The position numbers were made by a program, and so were the translations under genes. From an uncultured Clostridia bacterium (GTDB lineage: Bacteria > Bacillota > Clostridia > Christensenellales > Borkfalkiaceae): a stretch of 64,000 bases of DNA. The notes under the pieces were generated by a model. It was not told where the DNA came from. It saw only the letters and a program-made list of their open reading frames with translations, and did not search any database. Location: assembly GCA_944337235.1 (NCBI GenBank), contig CALVLK010000004.1, positions 48,937 through 112,936 on the forward strand, given 5' to 3'. Below are positions 45,010-55,803 of the stretch, piece after piece; the first letter of the stretch is position 1; each line of letters begins with the position of its first letter.

Positions 45010-48000
45010 TTATTTGAAATATTTCACTGCGCTCTCAAAGAGCTTCATATCGTAGTTGCCGGGCACGTTGCGATAGAGCGCCCCGCCCTTGCGTTCGGCG
45101 TGCCCCATCTTGCCGAACACCCTGCCGTCCGGCGAAAGGATGCCCTCGACCGCCTGCATGCTGCCGTTGGGATTGAAGCGGATGTCCATCGTCGGCGCCC
45201 CGTCAAGGTCGACGTATTGCGTCATGATCTGGCCGTTTTCGGCAAGGCTGCGGATGAGCGACGCGGGCGCGACAAATTTGCCCTCGCCGTGCGAGATGGG
45301 AACGGAGAAGATCTCCCCCGCCTCCACGCCCGCAAGCCAGGGGGACCTGACGGACGCCACGCGCACGCGGACGATGCGCGACTGATGCCGCCCGATGTCG
45401 TTGTAGGTGAGCGTGGGGCAGTTCTCGTCGGTGTCGATGATCTTCCCGTACGGCACAAGCCCGAGCTTGATGAGCGCCTGGAATCCGTTGCAGATGCCGC
45501 CCATGAGCCCGTCGCGGCGGGAGAGAAGCTCCTCGACCGCGGTGCGGATCTCGCCGTTGCGGAAGAATGCCGTGATGAACTTGCCCGATCCGTCCGGCTC
45601 GTCGCCGCCCGAAAATCCGCCCGGGATAAAGATGATCTGACTGTTCCGGATGCCCGAGGCGAACGCCTCGACGGAGCGGGAGACCTCTTCCGCCGTACGG
45701 TTGCGGATAACGAAGATCTCTGCCTGTGCACCCGCGTCCTCGAAGGCCTTTGCGGTATCGTATTCGCAGTTCGTGCCGGGGAATACGGGAATGAGCACGC
45801 GCGGGCGCGCCGTCTTCTGTGCACAAGCCGCGCCGCTGCGCTGCGTGCAGGTGAACGCCTGCGCCTCGCCCGCGACAGGAATGTTCGCGGGATATACCCC
45901 CTCGAGCACGCCCTCGTACACGCTTTCAAGCTCTTCGAGCGAGACGCGCTCTTCGCCGCACGAGATCTCAGGCCCGGCCGTCGTATGGCCGATGAGTTCC
46001 CCCTCCTCCGCCGCGCCGCTCAGTTCCACGACGAATGCGCCGTAGTTGTAAGAGAAGAGGCGCTCCATCGCCTGCGGAAGCGCGGCAAAGCCGATGCGGT
46101 TGCCGAGCGACATCTTCATAATCGCCTCGGCGATCCCGCCGTAGCCGGGCGTATAGACCGAAAGCGCCTTCTTTGCGCGGATGAGCGCCGTCACCCTGGC
46201 AAAGACCGCAAGAAGCGACGCAGGGACGGGCAGGCCGTTCTGATCGTATTCGGGCGCGAGCAGCACAACGGGGTGACCTGCGCCCTTGAACTCGGGCGAG
46301 ACGACCTCGCCGGCATTGCCCGTCGTCACGGCAAAGGAGATGAACGTGGGCGGCACGTCGAGCTGTTCGAACGTCCCGCTCATGGAGTCCTTGCCGCCGA
46401 TCGCCGCGATCCCGAGGTCGAGCTGCGCGCGGTAGGCGCCCAACAGCGCCGCAAGCGGCTGCCCCCAGCGCCTGGGATCGTGCCCCGGCTTCAGGAAATA
46501 TTCCTGGAAGGAGAGGTATACGTCGCGGAAGGAGGCACCCGTCGCCACGAGTTTTGCCGCGCTCTCGACGACGGCGAGATATGCCCCGTGATAGGGGCTC
46601 TTTTCCATGATATAGGGATTTCCGCCCCATGCCATATACGACACGGTGTCCGTATGGCCGTGCTCGGTGGAGATGAGGTGCACCATCGCCTGGGGCGGGG
46701 TCATCTGATATCTTCCGCCGAAGGGCATGAGCACCGTCCCCGCGCCGATCGTACTGTCGAAGCGCTCGGAGAGCCCCCGCTTGGAGCAGACGTTCAGATC
46801 GCCCGCAAGCGCGAGCATGCCCGCGGAAAAGCGCTCGGGCAAGGGGCGTGCATATCCCTCGGGGCGCGCCAAAGCGATATCGATATGCTTCTCTGCGCCG
46901 TTGGAGTTGAGAAATTCGCGCGAGACATCTACGATCTTCTTCCCGCGCCAGGTCATGACAAGGCGGGGATCCTCCGTCACCTCGGCGACGATCGTCGCCT
47001 CCAGATTCTCCTCTGCGGCAAGGGCGATGAAGCGCTCGGCGCTCTCCGCCTCCACCACTACCGCCATGCGCTCCTGCGACTCGGAGATGGCAAGCTCCGT
47101 GCCGTCCAGCCCGTCGTATTTTTTGGGCACGCGGTCGAGATCGATATTCAATCCGTCTGCAAGTTCGCCGATGGCGACGGAGACGCCGCCCGCCCCGAAG
47201 TCGTTGCAGCGCTTGATGAGCAGCATCGCCTCGCGGTTGCGGAACAGCCGCTGCAGCTTGCGCTCCTCCGGCGCGTTGCCCTTCTGCACCTCTGCCCCGC
47301 AATGGGTGAGCGATTCCAGCGTGTGCGATTTGGAGGAGCCCGTTGCCCCGCCGCAGCCGTCGCGCCCCGTTCTGCCGCCGAGGAGAATGACCTTGTCCCC
47401 GGGCGCGGGCACTTCGCGCCGCACATTTGCCTGCGGCGTTGCGGCGATCACGGCGCCCACCTCCAGCCGCTTCGCGGCATAGCCCGCATGGTACAGCTCG
47501 TCTACCTGCCCCGTGGCAAGCCCGATCTGATTGCCGTAAGAGGAATATCCCGCCGCAGCCGTCGTGACGATCTTGCGCTGCGGGAGTTTGCCCTTCATCG
47601 TCTCTTCGATGGGCAGGCGGGGATCCGCCGCGCCCGTCACACGCATGGCGGCATACACATAGCTTCTGCCCGACAGCGGATCGCGGATCGCGCCGCCGAT
47701 GCAGGTGGCAGCCCCGCCGAAGGGCTCGATCTCGGTGGGGTGGTTGTGCGTCTCGTTCTTGAAGAGAAGCAGCCAGTCCTCCTCTCTGCCGTCTACCGTC
47801 ACCTTGATCTTGACCGTGCAGGCGTTGATCTCCTCCGATTCGTCCAGCTTCTCCAGCATGCCCCGCTTTTTAAGCACCTTGGCTGCAATGGTGCCGACGT
47901 CCATGAGGTTGACGGGCTTGCTGCGCCCGATCTCCTTGCGCGCCGCAAGATACTCCTCGTAGGTGCGCTGCAACAGTTTGTCCTCGAAGGTCACACCGTC

Positions 48001-48693
48001 GATGGTCGTAAGAAAGGTGGTGTGCCTGCAATGATCGGACCAATAGGTGTCGATCATGCGGATCTCGGTGAGCGTGGGATCGCGCCCCTCCCGCCTGAAA
48101 TAGTCGCGGCAGAAGCGGATATCGTCTTCATCCATGGCGAGCGCATATTGTCTGACGCATGCGGCAAGCCCCGCCTCGTCCAACTGCAAAAATCCCGTCA
48201 GCGTCTCTACGTCCGAGGGAACGGGATGCCGGATCGACAGCGTCTTTGGAAGGTCAAACGACGCCTCTCTGCTCTCGACAGGGTTGATGACGTAGCGCTT
48301 GATCGCCTCGAGCTGCGCCGCCGTCACGCCGCCGTAGACGGCGTACACCTTTGCCGTACGCACGAGCGGGCGGCGCCCCCTGGAGATGAGCTGGATGCAC
48401 TGCGCCGCCGAATCGGCGCGCTGATCGAACTGCCCCGGAAGATATTCCACGGCAAACACCGCCGCGCCCGCGCAGTCGATCGCCTCCGTCGCCTCATCCA
48501 TCTGCGGCTCGGAAAAGACCGTCCTGACCGCCGTGTGAAAGAGTTCCTCGCTGAGTTCCTCTGCGTCGTAGCGGTTGATGATGCGGACGCGCTCCGCCTG
48601 CGCAATGCCGAGAAATTCCCTGATCTCAAAGAGCAGCTGCCGCGCCTCGTGATCGAAGCCCGCCTTTTTTTCTACAAAGATCCTGTAAACCAT
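45010..48693 (-). CDS. purL: Phosphoribosylformylglycinamidine synthase, single-chain
   Basis: A 1227-residue large-type FGAM synthase that converts FGAR and glutamine to FGAM. The synthetase part contains [15 protein letters not shown] (about 240), [20 protein letters not shown] and the second half GGKDSMSG. The C-terminal class I glutaminase carries the nucleophile Cys in [17 protein letters not shown] and [11 protein letters not shown], then a His-containing PISHGEGKF. Many Firmicutes use separate PurS-PurQ-PurL subunits; here one polypeptide does all three. It starts 1 bp before the purD stop region with a GGAGGAATAG site. Confidence 0.96.
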   Translation of the reverse strand: MVYRIFVEKKAGFDHEARQLLFEIREFLGIAQAERVRIINRYDAEELSEELFHTAVRTVFSEPQMDEATEAIDCAGAAVFAVEYLPGQFDQRADSAAQCIQLISRGRRPLVRTAKVYAVYGGVTAAQLEAIKRYVINPVESREASFDLPKTLSIRHPVPSDVETLTGFLQLDEAGLAACVRQYALAMDEDDIRFCRDYFRREGRDPTLTEIRMIDTYWSDHCRHTTFLTTIDGVTFEDKLLQRTYEEYLAARKEIGRSKPVNLMDVGTIAAKVLKKRGMLEKLDESEEINACTVKIKVTVDGREEDWLLLFKNETHNHPTEIEPFGGAATCIGGAIRDPLSGRSYVYAAMRVTGAADPRLPIEETMKGKLPQRKIVTTAAAGYSSYGNQIGLATGQVDELYHAGYAAKRLEVGAVIAATPQANVRREVPAPGDKVILLGGRTGRDGCGGATGSSKSHTLESLTHCGAEVQKGNAPEERKLQRLFRNREAMLLIKRCNDFGAGGVSVAIGELADGLNIDLDRVPKKYDGLDGTELAISESQERMAVVVEAESAERFIALAAEENLEATIVAEVTEDPRLVMTWRGKKIVDVSREFLNSNGAEKHIDIALARPEGYARPLPERFSAGMLALAGDLNVCSKRGLSERFDSTIGAGTVLMPFGGRYQMTPPQAMVHLISTEHGHTDTVSYMAWGGNPYIMEKSPYHGAYLAVVESAAKLVATGASFRDVYLSFQEYFLKPGHDPRRWGQPLAALLGAYRAQLDLGIAAIGGKDSMSGTFEQLDVPPTFISFAVTTGNAGEVVSPEFKGAGHPVVLLAPEYDQNGLPVPASLLAVFARVTALIRAKKALSVYTPGYGGIAEAIMKMSLGNRIGFAALPQAMERLFSYNYGAFVVELSGAAEEGELIGHTTAGPEISCGEERVSLEELESVYEGVLEGVYPANIPVAGEAQAFTCTQRSGAACAQKTARPRVLIPVFPGTNCEYDTAKAFEDAGAQAEIFVIRNRTAEEVSRSVEAFASGIRNSQIIFIPGGFSGGDEPDGSGKFITAFFRNGEIRTAVEELLSRRDGLMGGICNGFQALIKLGLVPYGKIIDTDENCPTLTYNDIGRHQSRIVRVRVASVRSPWLAGVEAGEIFSVPISHGEGKFVAPASLIRSLAENGQIMTQYVDLDGAPTMDIRFNPNGSMQAVEGILSPDGRVFGKMGHAERKGGALYRNVPGNYDMKLFESAVKYFK

Positions 48694-49968
48694 CTATTCC
48701 TCCCCAAGTGCGGAAAGCGCGCGCTTTCCGATATCCCGCCGCATATAGGCGTTTTCAAATCTGATCTTGTCTGCGAGCGCATAGGCGCGCCCGACCGCCT
48801 CGCGCAGCGTGGGCGCCGTTGCAACGGCGCCGAGCACCCGCCCGCCCGAAGAGTACAGCTTGCCTTCGCGCAGCTGCGCACCTGCAATAAAGATATATTC
48901 ATTCTCCCCCGTGGAGGGAAGCGTGATCTCGTACCCCGTCTGATACTGTTTGGGGTAACCCGCCGAGGCGAGCACGACGCAGCATGCCGCGCCCGAAGAG
49001 AAGCGCACCATCTCTTCGGAGAGGCGCCCCTCGCGGGTGGCGAGCATGATCTCGAGCAGGTCGCTCTGCAAGAGGGGCAGCACCACCTGCGTCTCCGGAT
49101 CGCCGAAGCGGCAGTTGTACTCGATGACCTTCGGCCCCTTCGGCGTGAGCATGAGCCCGAAATACAGGCAGCCGCGGAAGGTCCTGCCCTCTGCGTTCAT
49201 GGCGCGGATGGTGGGCAGGAAGATGTGCTCCATGCACTCCTTTGCGATCTCCTCGGTATAGTAGGGATTGGGCGCCACGGTGCCCATGCCGCCCGTGTTC
49301 AGTCCGAGATCGCCGTCGAGCGCGCGCTTGTGGTCCATCGAGGACACCATGGGGATCACGACATTCCCGTCCGTAAACGAGAGGACGGAGACCTCAGGCC
49401 CCGTCAGGAATTCCTCCACAAGGATGCGGTCGCCGCTCGCGCCGAAGACGTGATCGACCATCATCTCTTTGACCGTCCGCTCCGCCTCCTCTGCGCTGTT
49501 TACGATGACCGCGCCCTTGCCGAGCGCAAGCCCGTCCGCCTTGATCACGACGGGATATTCCGCATCCCTTAAATAGGCAAGCGCCTCGTCCGCGCGGTCG
49601 AACGTCCTGCTCTCCGCCGTCGGAATGCCGTACTTTTGCATGAGCTGCTTGGAAAACACCTTGCTGCCCTCGATGATCGCGGCATCTTTCTTTGGCCCGA
49701 AACAGGGGATGCCCATGCCCTCGAGCAGGTCGACAAGCCCCAGCACGAGCGGATCGTCGGGCGTGACCACCGCAAAATCCACATGGTGTTCGCGCACGAA
49801 TGCCGCAATCCCCGCAAGATCGGTCGCCTTGACGGGATAGCATTCCGCGTCACGCGCGATGCCGCCGTTCCCGGGCAGCGCAAAGATCTTCTCCACGCGC
49901 GGGCTTTTCTTTAAGCACTGTATGACGGCGTGTTCCCTTCCGCCGCCGCCGATGACAAGAATGTTCAT
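48694..49968 (-). CDS. purD: Phosphoribosylamine-glycine ligase
   Basis: A 424-residue ATP-grasp enzyme that joins phosphoribosylamine and glycine. The start MNILVIGGGGREHAV has a GGAGGGTC site. The ATP-grasp region contains YPVVIKADGLALGKGAVI and VEEFLTGPEVSVLSF. The C-terminal half holds NTGGMGTVAPNPYY and YNCRFGDPETQVVLPLL. Length is normal. It follows the AICAR transformylase gene by 54 bp. Confidence 0.96.
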   Translation of the reverse strand: MNILVIGGGGREHAVIQCLKKSPRVEKIFALPGNGGIARDAECYPVKATDLAGIAAFVREHHVDFAVVTPDDPLVLGLVDLLEGMGIPCFGPKKDAAIIEGSKVFSKQLMQKYGIPTAESRTFDRADEALAYLRDAEYPVVIKADGLALGKGAVIVNSAEEAERTVKEMMVDHVFGASGDRILVEEFLTGPEVSVLSFTDGNVVIPMVSSMDHKRALDGDLGLNTGGMGTVAPNPYYTEEIAKECMEHIFLPTIRAMNAEGRTFRGCLYFGLMLTPKGPKVIEYNCRFGDPETQVVLPLLQSDLLEIMLATREGRLSEEMVRFSSGAACCVVLASAGYPKQYQTGYEITLPSTGENEYIFIAGAQLREGKLYSSGGRVLGAVATAPTLREAVGRAYALADKIRFENAYMRRDIGKRALSALGEE

Positions 49969-50022
49969 ATGACCCTCCGAATCAGAATACCGCAGGCTGC
50001 AGCCGTGCGGTATTTGCATATC

Positions 50023-51207
50023 TCAGTGATGGAAGAGGCGCATACCCGTGAACGCCATGACCATGTCGTGGCTGTCTGCCGCCTTGATGACAAGGTCGTC
50101 GCGCACGGAGCCGCCCGGCTGCGCCACATAGCTCACGCCGCTTCGGAATGCGCGCTCGATGTTGTCTGAAAACGGGAAGAAGGCGTCGCTGCCCAGCGAA
50201 ACGCCGCGGATGGAGGCAAGATATTCCGCCTTCTCCTCCCGGGTAAAGGGTTCGGGGCGCACGGCGAAGTTCTTCTGCCATACCCCGTCGCCGAGCACCT
50301 CTTCGGCTTCGTCCGAAAGGTACAGATCGATGATGTTGTTCTTCTCCGGCCGCCCGACGCCCTCGGCAAATTGCAGCGAGAGCACCTTCTCGTGCTGGCG
50401 CAGATGCCAGAGATCCGCCTTCTGCGCGGCGAGGCGGGTACAGTGGATACGCGACTGCTGCCCCGCACCGACGCCGATTGCCTGCCCGTCCGCGGCAAAG
50501 CAGACGGAATTGCTCTGCGTATATTTGAGGGTGATGAGCGCAATGACAAGGTCCTGCGCCTTCTCTTCGGGCAGCGTCTTGTTTTTGGTGACGATGTTCT
50601 GCAAGAGAGAGCAGTCGATCTTATAATTGTTGCGCCCCTGCTCGAACGTGACGCCGAATACCTGCTTGTGTTCGATCTCGGCAGGGACAAAGCCGGGATC
50701 GATGCGGACGATGTTATAGGCGCCCTTGCGCTTCGTTTTAAGAATTTCAAGCGCCTTGGAGGAATAGGCGGGCGCGATGATGCCGTCGGACACCTCGCGG
50801 GCGATGATGCGCGCCGTCACCTCGTCGCACTCATCCGAGAGCGCGATCCAGTCGCCGAAGGAGGACATCCTGTCCGTCCCGCGCGCACGCGCATAGGCGC
50901 AGGCGAGCGGAGAGTCGTCCAGCCCCTCGATATCGTCGACAAAACAGCTCTTTTTCAGCGCCGCGCTCAATGGCTTTCCGACGGCCGCCGAAGTGGGCGA
51001 GACGTGCTTGAAGCTGGTCGCGGCGACCATGCCCGTGCTCTCCTTGATCTCCTTGACGAGCTGCCAGGAATTGAGCGCGTCCAAAAAGTTTATGTACCCC
51101 GGGCGGCCGTTGAGGATGTCCAGGGGAAGATCCGCGCCGTCCTCCATGAAGATGCGCGCGGGCTTCTGATTGGGATTGCAGCCATATTTTAAGGAAAATT
51201 CTTTCAT
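50023..51207 (-). CDS. purH: AICAR transformylase, stand-alone (no IMP cyclohydrolase domain)
   Basis: A 394-residue protein that corresponds to the transformylase part of PurH and moves a formyl group from 10-formyl-THF to AICAR. Recognisable blocks are LKYGCNPNQKPARIF, SFKHVSPTSAAVG, RMSSFGDWIALSDECD, KYTQSNSVCFAADGQAIGVGAGQQSR, SDAFFPFSDNIERA and AQPGGSVRDDLVIKAADSH. The roughly 190-residue IMP cyclohydrolase domain that normally forms the N-terminus is missing. That activity is supplied by the PurO-type gene upstream, which overlaps it by 4 bp. Confidence 0.93.
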   Translation of the reverse strand: MKEFSLKYGCNPNQKPARIFMEDGADLPLDILNGRPGYINFLDALNSWQLVKEIKESTGMVAATSFKHVSPTSAAVGKPLSAALKKSCFVDDIEGLDDSPLACAYARARGTDRMSSFGDWIALSDECDEVTARIIAREVSDGIIAPAYSSKALEILKTKRKGAYNIVRIDPGFVPAEIEHKQVFGVTFEQGRNNYKIDCSLLQNIVTKNKTLPEEKAQDLVIALITLKYTQSNSVCFAADGQAIGVGAGQQSRIHCTRLAAQKADLWHLRQHEKVLSLQFAEGVGRPEKNNIIDLYLSDEAEEVLGDGVWQKNFAVRPEPFTREEKAEYLASIRGVSLGSDAFFPFSDNIERAFRSGVSYVAQPGGSVRDDLVIKAADSHDMVMAFTGMRLFHH

Positions 51208-51932
51208 ACGTTCACCTCTTTGCTGTATCGGTTGATCAGATAATCCTGCCGTACGTCCGACCCGATCTCATACGCGCCGCAGTAGAGCGAGATCCTGTTG
51301 TCCTCGTCCAGATTGTCCCAGATCTCATTGGCAAACGCCTCGATGTCGTCCGGAATGAACACGCGCTCCGGCTCGCCCGTGAAGGTGGGCAGCGGATCGC
51401 CGTCCGTCTCGTAGGTATGGATGAAGTGCCCAAGCCCCGCAAGGGGCTCATAGTCAAAGGTATAGCGATTGCAGGCAGAGCCCTTTTCGTCGGCGCTCTT
51501 TAAGATCGAGAGGGAATAACCCGCCCCGTCCCGCGAAAAAATTCCGCTGATGCGGGGGGTGAAGTTGGGCGCGTCCGGCTCGAAGGTGCGGCTCTTTAGC
51601 GCGTGGCGGAAGCACTTGCCCGCCTCCAGCGCCGCGGCGATCGTATCCGTCTGATCGCCGTTTGTCACGATGACCTTGTCCCCCACCCGTCTGACGGGGG
51701 AATAGATGATGAGCGAGGGATCCTTCACCTTGCTCTCGTCAAAGGGATAGATGGTGATCTCCCCATCTCCCTGCCGCACAAAGACGCGGTTGCGGCTGTT
51801 CTCGCTCCTGCCCATGATAAAATAGGCGAACATCATCTGTTTTCCGCTCTCCGTTTTGCCGATGACGATCCCGCGGCCCACATAGGGGTTGCCCGCAAGC
51901 ACGTCCTTCATATGCCTGACTTCGTAGCCCAT
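51204..51932 (-). CDS. purO: IMP cyclohydrolase, PurO type
   Basis: A 242-residue protein that should close the ring of FAICAR to give IMP. It opens with LAGNPYVGRGIVIGKTESGK and continues with YFIMGRSENSRNRVF and IVTNGDQTDTI, the N-terminal-hydrolase-like pattern of PurO (PF07826) first known from archaea. It is unrelated to the cyclohydrolase domain of PurH. An AGGAGGAATT site precedes the ATG at 51932. An ATGA overlap with the stand-alone transformylase gene couples the last two steps of IMP synthesis. Confidence 0.88.
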   Translation of the reverse strand: MGYEVRHMKDVLAGNPYVGRGIVIGKTESGKQMMFAYFIMGRSENSRNRVFVRQGDGEITIYPFDESKVKDPSLIIYSPVRRVGDKVIVTNGDQTDTIAAALEAGKCFRHALKSRTFEPDAPNFTPRISGIFSRDGAGYSLSILKSADEKGSACNRYTFDYEPLAGLGHFIHTYETDGDPLPTFTGEPERVFIPDDIEAFANEIWDNLDEDNRISLYCGAYEIGSDVRQDYLINRYSKEVNV

Positions 51933-51957
51933 AATTCCTCCTTCGGGATCGCCCCGT

Positions 51958-52563
51958 TTATTCCTTGGAAAGTTCGCGGCAGACCTTTTCTACCGCCTCG
52001 GGAAGGATCACCCATTCCGCCTCGCGCATGACGCGCTTTTGCAGCAGTTCGGGCGTGTCTCCCTCTCTGACCTCCACCGCCTTCTGGGCGATGATGGGTC
52101 CGCCGTCGCAGACCTGCGTCACATAGTGTACGGTCGCGCCCGTCACCTTGACGCCGTAGGCGAGCGCCGCTTCGTGCACATGCAGCCCGTAAAATCCCTT
52201 GCCGCAAAAGCTGGGGATGAGCGCGGGATGCACGTTGATCATGCGCTTGGGATAGTGCGATACAAATTCCTCGCTCAGAATGCCCATAAAGCCCGCAAGC
52301 ACGACCATGTCGATCGCGCGCGCCTGCAACAGGGCGAGCATCTCCCCCTCCCGCCGGGCGCGGTCGGGGATCTCCTTTCTGTCGATCACCGCGCATTCGA
52401 TGCCGTAGCGCGCCGCCCGCGTGAGCGCATATGCGCCCCTGTGGTCGCTGATGACGAGCACGACCTCGCCGTGCGGGATGAGCCCTGCCTCTTCGGCGTT
52501 GATGATCGCCTGCAGATTGGTGCCGCCGCCCGAAGTTAAGACGGCGATGCGCTGCCGCCTCAT
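51958..52563 (-). CDS. purN: Phosphoribosylglycinamide formyltransferase
   Basis: A 201-residue enzyme that formylates GAR with 10-formyl-THF. It has AVLTSGGGTNLQAII at the N-terminus. The catalytic Asn and His lie in RMINVHPALIPSF and the Asp in VTQVCDGGPIIAQ. Length is normal. Its ATG overlaps the purM stop by 4 bp. Confidence 0.96.
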   Translation of the reverse strand: MRRQRIAVLTSGGGTNLQAIINAEEAGLIPHGEVVLVISDHRGAYALTRAARYGIECAVIDRKEIPDRARREGEMLALLQARAIDMVVLAGFMGILSEEFVSHYPKRMINVHPALIPSFCGKGFYGLHVHEAALAYGVKVTGATVHYVTQVCDGGPIIAQKAVEVREGDTPELLQKRVMREAEWVILPEAVEKVCRELSKE

Positions 52564-53597
52564 ACGAGCAGCACGCCGTCCTCGCTCCCGACGATCTCGC
52601 CGAGGACGTACGCCTCCTCTCCCTCTGCGCGAAGCACAGAGATCGCCCGCTCGGCATCGGCCGCGCTTACGACGATGCCCATGCCCACGCCCATGTTAAA
52701 TGTGTTGAACATGTCATGCTCGCTGATATCGCCCCGCCTTTGAATGAGCGAAAAGACGGGCGGAATGCGCACGTCGCGCTTTGCGATGCGCACGCCCAGC
52801 CCCTTGGGAATGGAGCGCGGCATATTTTCGTAAAAGCCGCCGCCCGTGATGTGCGAAATGCCCTTGACCTGCACCGCCTGCAGCAGGGCGAGCACGGGCC
52901 TGACGTAGATCTTCGTCGGTTCGAGCAACACCTCCCCGAGCGATCTGCCCGCAAGCTCTTCCACGGGGGCCTTGAGGTCGCAGTGCTCCACGTCGAACAC
53001 CTTGCGCACAAGGGAAAATCCGTTGGAATGCACGCCCGACGAGGGGAGCGCAAGCATGACGTCCCCCGCCCGCATCCTGCTCTTGTCGATGATGGCGGAT
53101 CTGTCTACCACGCCCACGCTGAAGCCGGCAAGGTCATAGTCGCCCTCTGCCATGGTTCCGGGATGTTCCGCCGTCTCGCCGCCCACGAGCGCGCAGCCCG
53201 CGCGCACGCAGCCCTCTGCCACGCCGCCCACGATATCCGCGATCTTTTCGGGGATATTTCTTCCGCAGGCGATGTAGTCGAGAAAGAAGAGCGGCCTGGC
53301 GCCGCAGCAGATGATGTCGTTCACGCACATGGCGACGCAGTCGATGCCGATGGTATCGTGTTTGTCCATCAGCTGTGCGATGCGCAGTTTGGTCCCCACG
53401 CCGTCCGTCCCCGAGACGAGAACGGGCTCCTTCATGCCCGCAAGGGGCAGCGGGAACAGCCCGCCGAAGTCGCCGATGTCCGCCCTGCCGTCCGGCATGG
53501 TGCGGGCGACATGTTTTTTCATGAGCTCCACCGCGCGGTATCCCGCCACGATGTCTACGCCCGCCTTCTTGTAGCTGTCAGAATAGCTCTTGTCCAT
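52560..53597 (-). CDS. purM: Phosphoribosylformylglycinamidine cyclo-ligase (AIR synthetase)
   Basis: A 345-residue enzyme that cyclises FGAM to AIR. Signature segments are YKKAGVDIVAGYRAVELM, LVSGTDGVGTKLRIAQ, CVNDIICCGARPLFFLDY and ALVGGETAEHPG. The C-terminus GIVVSAADAERAISVL is standard. A CAGGAGTGAG site supports the start; it lies 6 bp after purF. Confidence 0.96.
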   Translation of the reverse strand: MDKSYSDSYKKAGVDIVAGYRAVELMKKHVARTMPDGRADIGDFGGLFPLPLAGMKEPVLVSGTDGVGTKLRIAQLMDKHDTIGIDCVAMCVNDIICCGARPLFFLDYIACGRNIPEKIADIVGGVAEGCVRAGCALVGGETAEHPGTMAEGDYDLAGFSVGVVDRSAIIDKSRMRAGDVMLALPSSGVHSNGFSLVRKVFDVEHCDLKAPVEELAGRSLGEVLLEPTKIYVRPVLALLQAVQVKGISHITGGGFYENMPRSIPKGLGVRIAKRDVRIPPVFSLIQRRGDISEHDMFNTFNMGVGMGIVVSAADAERAISVLRAEGEEAYVLGEIVGSEDGVLLV

Positions 53598-53603
53598 TTT
53601 CGC

Positions 53604-55052
53604 TCACTCCTGCGTCTTTTGAAATTTGGGATTTTGGCTGCGCGGGCGTTCAAAGCGGTTCTTGTGCCCCTCTTCGGGGATCTCGGTGGGATATTTCCCG
53701 TCGAAACAGGCGCAGCAATAGTCGTCGCGCTCCTCCCCCGTGAGGCAGCGCACATGGCGCACGTCGAGATAGCCGACGGAGTCCGCGCCGATGATGCGGG
53801 CGATCTCCTCCACCGAATGATGGCAGGCAATCAGATTTTCGCGCGAGTCGATGTCCGTGCCGTAATAGCAGGGATTGAGGAATGCGGGCGCCGAAGAGAG
53901 CATGTGCACCTCCTTTGCCCCCGCCTCGCGCAGAAGCCGTACGATCCTGCCGCAGGTCGTGCCGCGCACGATGCTGTCATCGATGAGGATGACGCGCTTA
54001 TTTTCGATCTCGGAACGCAGCACGTTGAGTTTGATGCGTACGCGATCCTCGCGCGCCTTCTGTCCGGGCGCGATGAAGGTCCTGCCGATATATTTGTTCT
54101 TGATGATCCCGATGCCGTAGGGGATGCCGGACTCCTGCGAATAGCCGAGCGCGGCGTCCAGCCCCGAATCGGGCACGCCCACGACGACGTCTGCGGGAAT
54201 GGGGAACTGGCGGGCGAGAAAGGCGCCCGCGCGCTTGCGCGCCTCGTGCACGGAGTTGCCGTCGATGACGGAATCGGGCCGCGCGGTATAGATATATTCG
54301 AACACGCACAGCCGCTTCGCCCTGCCGCAGCGGTCGCGATAGCTCTTTACCCCCTCCCGCGTGAACACGAGCATCTCGCCCGGGTCGACCTCGCGGATGA
54401 GTTTGGCGCCCACGGCGTCGAGCGCGCACGATTCCGAGGCGACGATATACGCCCCGTCGTCGCGCATGCCGTAGCAGAGCGGACGGAACCCGTGCGGATC
54501 GCGCGCGGCGATGAGCTTGCTCGGCGACATGACGACAAGGGAATATGCCCCCTTGATCTTGTCCATGGCGGCGAGTACGGCGAGCTCGATGGAGCTCACC
54601 TGCACGCGTTCCTTGGTGATGGTATAGGCGATGACCTCGGTATCCGAGGTGGTATGGAAGATGCTGCCCTCCCCCTCGAGGCGGGAACGCAGTTCGTATG
54701 CGTTGACGATATTGCCGTTGTGCGCCAGCGCCATGTTGCCCTTGAGGTGGTTGACGACGATGGGCTGCGCGTTCTCTCTGCCGCCCGAGCCCGTCGTGCT
54801 GTAACGCACATGCCCGATCGCCATCTCCCCCTCGCCCAGGCGGGAGAGGATGTCGGCGGTAAAGATATCGTTGACGAGTCCGGCGTCCTTATAGGCGTTG
54901 AACACGCCGTCGTTGTTGACGACGATGCCCGCGGACTCCTGCCCCCTGTGCTGCAGGGCGAAGAGCGCATAGTATGCGGTCGAGGCGACATCGGTCGCGG
55001 TGGGCGCAAAGATGCCGAACACGCCGCATTCTTCGTGGATGTGACCCGTCAT
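53604..55052 (-). CDS. purF: Amidophosphoribosyltransferase
   Basis: A 482-residue enzyme for the committed step, PRPP plus glutamine to phosphoribosylamine. The start MTGHIHEECGVFGIF is chosen by homology and a GGGGAGTGAT site. Cys9 would become the N-terminal nucleophile after removal of a short propeptide. The PRPP loop is VILIDDSIVRGTTCG. Several C-terminal cysteines (including the pair in DDYCCACFDGKYP) suit the iron-sulfur form found in Bacillus. The tail after YPTEIPEEGHKNRF is basic. Confidence 0.96.
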   Translation of the reverse strand: MTGHIHEECGVFGIFAPTATDVASTAYYALFALQHRGQESAGIVVNNDGVFNAYKDAGLVNDIFTADILSRLGEGEMAIGHVRYSTTGSGGRENAQPIVVNHLKGNMALAHNGNIVNAYELRSRLEGEGSIFHTTSDTEVIAYTITKERVQVSSIELAVLAAMDKIKGAYSLVVMSPSKLIAARDPHGFRPLCYGMRDDGAYIVASESCALDAVGAKLIREVDPGEMLVFTREGVKSYRDRCGRAKRLCVFEYIYTARPDSVIDGNSVHEARKRAGAFLARQFPIPADVVVGVPDSGLDAALGYSQESGIPYGIGIIKNKYIGRTFIAPGQKAREDRVRIKLNVLRSEIENKRVILIDDSIVRGTTCGRIVRLLREAGAKEVHMLSSAPAFLNPCYYGTDIDSRENLIACHHSVEEIARIIGADSVGYLDVRHVRCLTGEERDDYCCACFDGKYPTEIPEEGHKNRFERPRSQNPKFQKTQE

Positions 55053-55053
55053 A

Positions 55054-55767
55054 TCACTCCCCCGCGGTGACGCGTTTGAAGATCTCCCGGTAGGCGTCCT
55101 CGACGCCCCCCATGTCGCGGCGGAAGCGGTCTTTGTCCAGCTTTTCGCCCGTCTTGGCGTCCCAGAAGCGGCAGGTATCGGGTGAGATCTCGTCGGCGAG
55201 CACAATGGTGCCGTCGGGCAGTCTGCCGAACTCCAGCTTGAAGTCGATGAGGCGCACGCCAAGCTTTAAGAAGTATTCCTTGAGCACGTCATTGACCTTG
55301 AAGGCATACTTTTTGATGGTCTCGATCTCCTCCCTGGTTGCAAGCTTTAAGGCGAGCGCATGATAGGAATTGATGAGCGGGTCGTCGAGCGCGTCGCACT
55401 TATAGGAGAACTCGATGGTGGGTTCGTCGAACACGATGCCCTCCTCCACGCCGTAGCGCTTGGCGAAGGAACCCGCGGAGACGTTGCGGATGATGACCTC
55501 GAGCGGCACGATCGTGACGCGCTTGACGAGCGTATCGCGGTCGGAGAGCTCTTCGACAAAATGCGTCGGCACGCCCTGCTTCTCCAGAAGCTGCATGAGC
55601 ATGTTGGTCATGCGGTTGTTCACGACGCCCTTCCCGACGATCGTGCCCTTCTTGGCGCCGTTGAACGCCGTTGCGTCGTCCTTATACGACACGATGCAGA
55701 GCGCATCGTCCGTCGTTGCGTACACCTTCTTTGCCTTGCCCTCGTAGAGCTGAACGGTCTTTTCCAT
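55054..55767 (-). CDS. purC: SAICAR synthase
   Basis: A 237-residue ligase that joins CAIR and aspartate. It opens [18 protein letters not shown] and contains [20 protein letters not shown], the substrate loop, and [16 protein letters not shown]. Length is typical for the bacterial single-domain form. AAGGAGATAAAAGATC precedes the ATG. It lies 36 bp after purE and one base before purF. Confidence 0.96.
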   Translation of the reverse strand: MEKTVQLYEGKAKKVYATTDDALCIVSYKDDATAFNGAKKGTIVGKGVVNNRMTNMLMQLLEKQGVPTHFVEELSDRDTLVKRVTIVPLEVIIRNVSAGSFAKRYGVEEGIVFDEPTIEFSYKCDALDDPLINSYHALALKLATREEIETIKKYAFKVNDVLKEYFLKLGVRLIDFKLEFGRLPDGTIVLADEISPDTCRFWDAKTGEKLDKDRFRRDMGGVEDAYREIFKRVTAGE

Positions 55768-55803
55768 GATCTTTTATCTCCTTGAAAATGTTTTTCTGAA
55801 TGA

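Noticed and set aside
44857-49572. A plus-strand open frame of about 1571 codons opposite fhs, purL and purD
   Set aside because: It lies across three well-identified minus-strand enzymes and reads as low-complexity Arg/His/Ala-rich sequence without motifs.
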